From an uncultured Colwellia sp. (GTDB lineage Bacteria; Pseudomonadota; Gammaproteobacteria; Enterobacterales; Alteromonadaceae), in NCBI GenBank assembly GCA_913058245.1, contig CAJXQJ010000003.1:1-64000 (forward strand): a DNA stretch of 64,000 nt, given 5' to 3'. Positions within the stretch are counted from its first letter, which is position 1; the number at the start of each line of letters is the position of its first letter. Below, in pieces: positions 63,895-64,000 of this stretch. The notes under the pieces are model-generated. The model did not search any database and was not told the DNA's origin. It worked only from the letters and a program-made list of their open reading frames with translations. The position numbers and the translations under genes were made by a program.

Positions 63895-64000
63895 ATGTCA
63901 GCTTCTGTTAGCCGCTCCATACTTTCTTTCGCAATTGGCTCCGCGCTTATTTTAAGTGCTTGTGGTGAAAGCACTAGTACAACAAGTGGTCCAGGTTTAG
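63895..64000 (+). CDS. Start of a lipoprotein gene, possibly imelysin family (cut by the window end)
   Basis: ATG 63895 opens a frame of 35 codons running off the window, encoding MSASVSRSILSFAIGSALILSACGES, a lipoprotein signal with lipobox LSAC. Only the signal and a Ser/Thr-rich linker are visible, so the family cannot be told from sequence; imelysin or another iron-uptake protein is suggested only by the DUF4856 neighbour. Confidence 0.6.
   Translation, partial: MSASVSRSILSFAIGSALILSACGESTSTTSGPGL

Noticed and set aside
1..64000. CRISPR arrays, insertion sequences, integrases or prophage genes
   Set aside because: No regular repeats, transposase or phage proteins were found. The tRNA at the left edge has no integrase or direct repeat beside it within the window.

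Overview
The window is a chromosomal segment of an AT-rich marine gammaproteobacterium. Several features point to Alteromonadales, probably Colwelliaceae (Colwellia or Thalassotalea type): many TonB, polysaccharide and RND genes, a TIGR02922 protein, NhaD, the TonB receptor/tryptophan halogenase/SapC cluster, and GPH-type sugar symporters. The placement is an inference from gene content and base composition. No insertion sequence, prophage or CRISPR array was seen.

1-6 kb is housekeeping: the 3' part of a tRNA-Tyr, an orphan OmpR-type regulator, two RhlE-like DEAD-box helicases flanking yaiI, a hotdog thioesterase and a DUF2750 protein. 5.3-12.8 kb (minus strand) is a self-contained efflux locus: HlyD-like adaptor, MacB-type ATPase and permease, then an NtrC-family regulator and its histidine kinase. 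Upstream of it lie a sigma-54-like -24/-12 element and a pair of operator-like repeats 21 bp apart. 12.9-17.9 kb holds a DsbA-like protein with a CPTC active site, an AIM24-like protein, NhaD, a DUF900 hydrolase and two small proteins.

17.9-40 kb is a sugar-utilisation island. A minus-strand unit (GH1 beta-glucosidase, GPH symporter, LacI regulator) faces a plus-strand unit (FucP-like transporter, lipoprotein GH3 glucosidase). Next comes a minus-strand unit of a TonB-dependent receptor, two flavin-dependent tryptophan halogenases, SapC and a JmjC/cupin protein. It faces a GPH symporter, a GH94 phosphorylase, gluconokinase and a secreted CBM9-like protein. Five near-identical palindromes (TGTAAGCGCTTACA type) sit in the two divergent promoter regions, so one LacI regulator probably controls all four units. 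GH94 next to gluconokinase suggests phosphorolysis of an aldobionic acid such as cellobionate to glucose-1-phosphate and gluconate, followed by gluconate phosphorylation.

40-48.7 kb carries a membrane protein of unknown function, an SRPBCC protein, glpK, topB, and a DUF3857/transglutaminase protein paired with a repeat-rich lipoprotein. 48.7-53.4 kb has a DUF885 lipoprotein, two periplasmic solute-binding-like proteins and a GNAT acetyltransferase. 53.4-61.6 kb (minus strand) has an RND efflux pair in the order permease-adaptor, a LytS/LytTR-type two-component system, and an amidohydrolase fused to a CIA30 domain, with an exact 10-bp direct repeat at 21-bp spacing upstream. 61.9 kb to the end starts what looks like an iron-regulated operon: a Fur-box-like site, a DUF4856 lipoprotein with a cadherin-like domain, and the first 35 codons of another lipoprotein.
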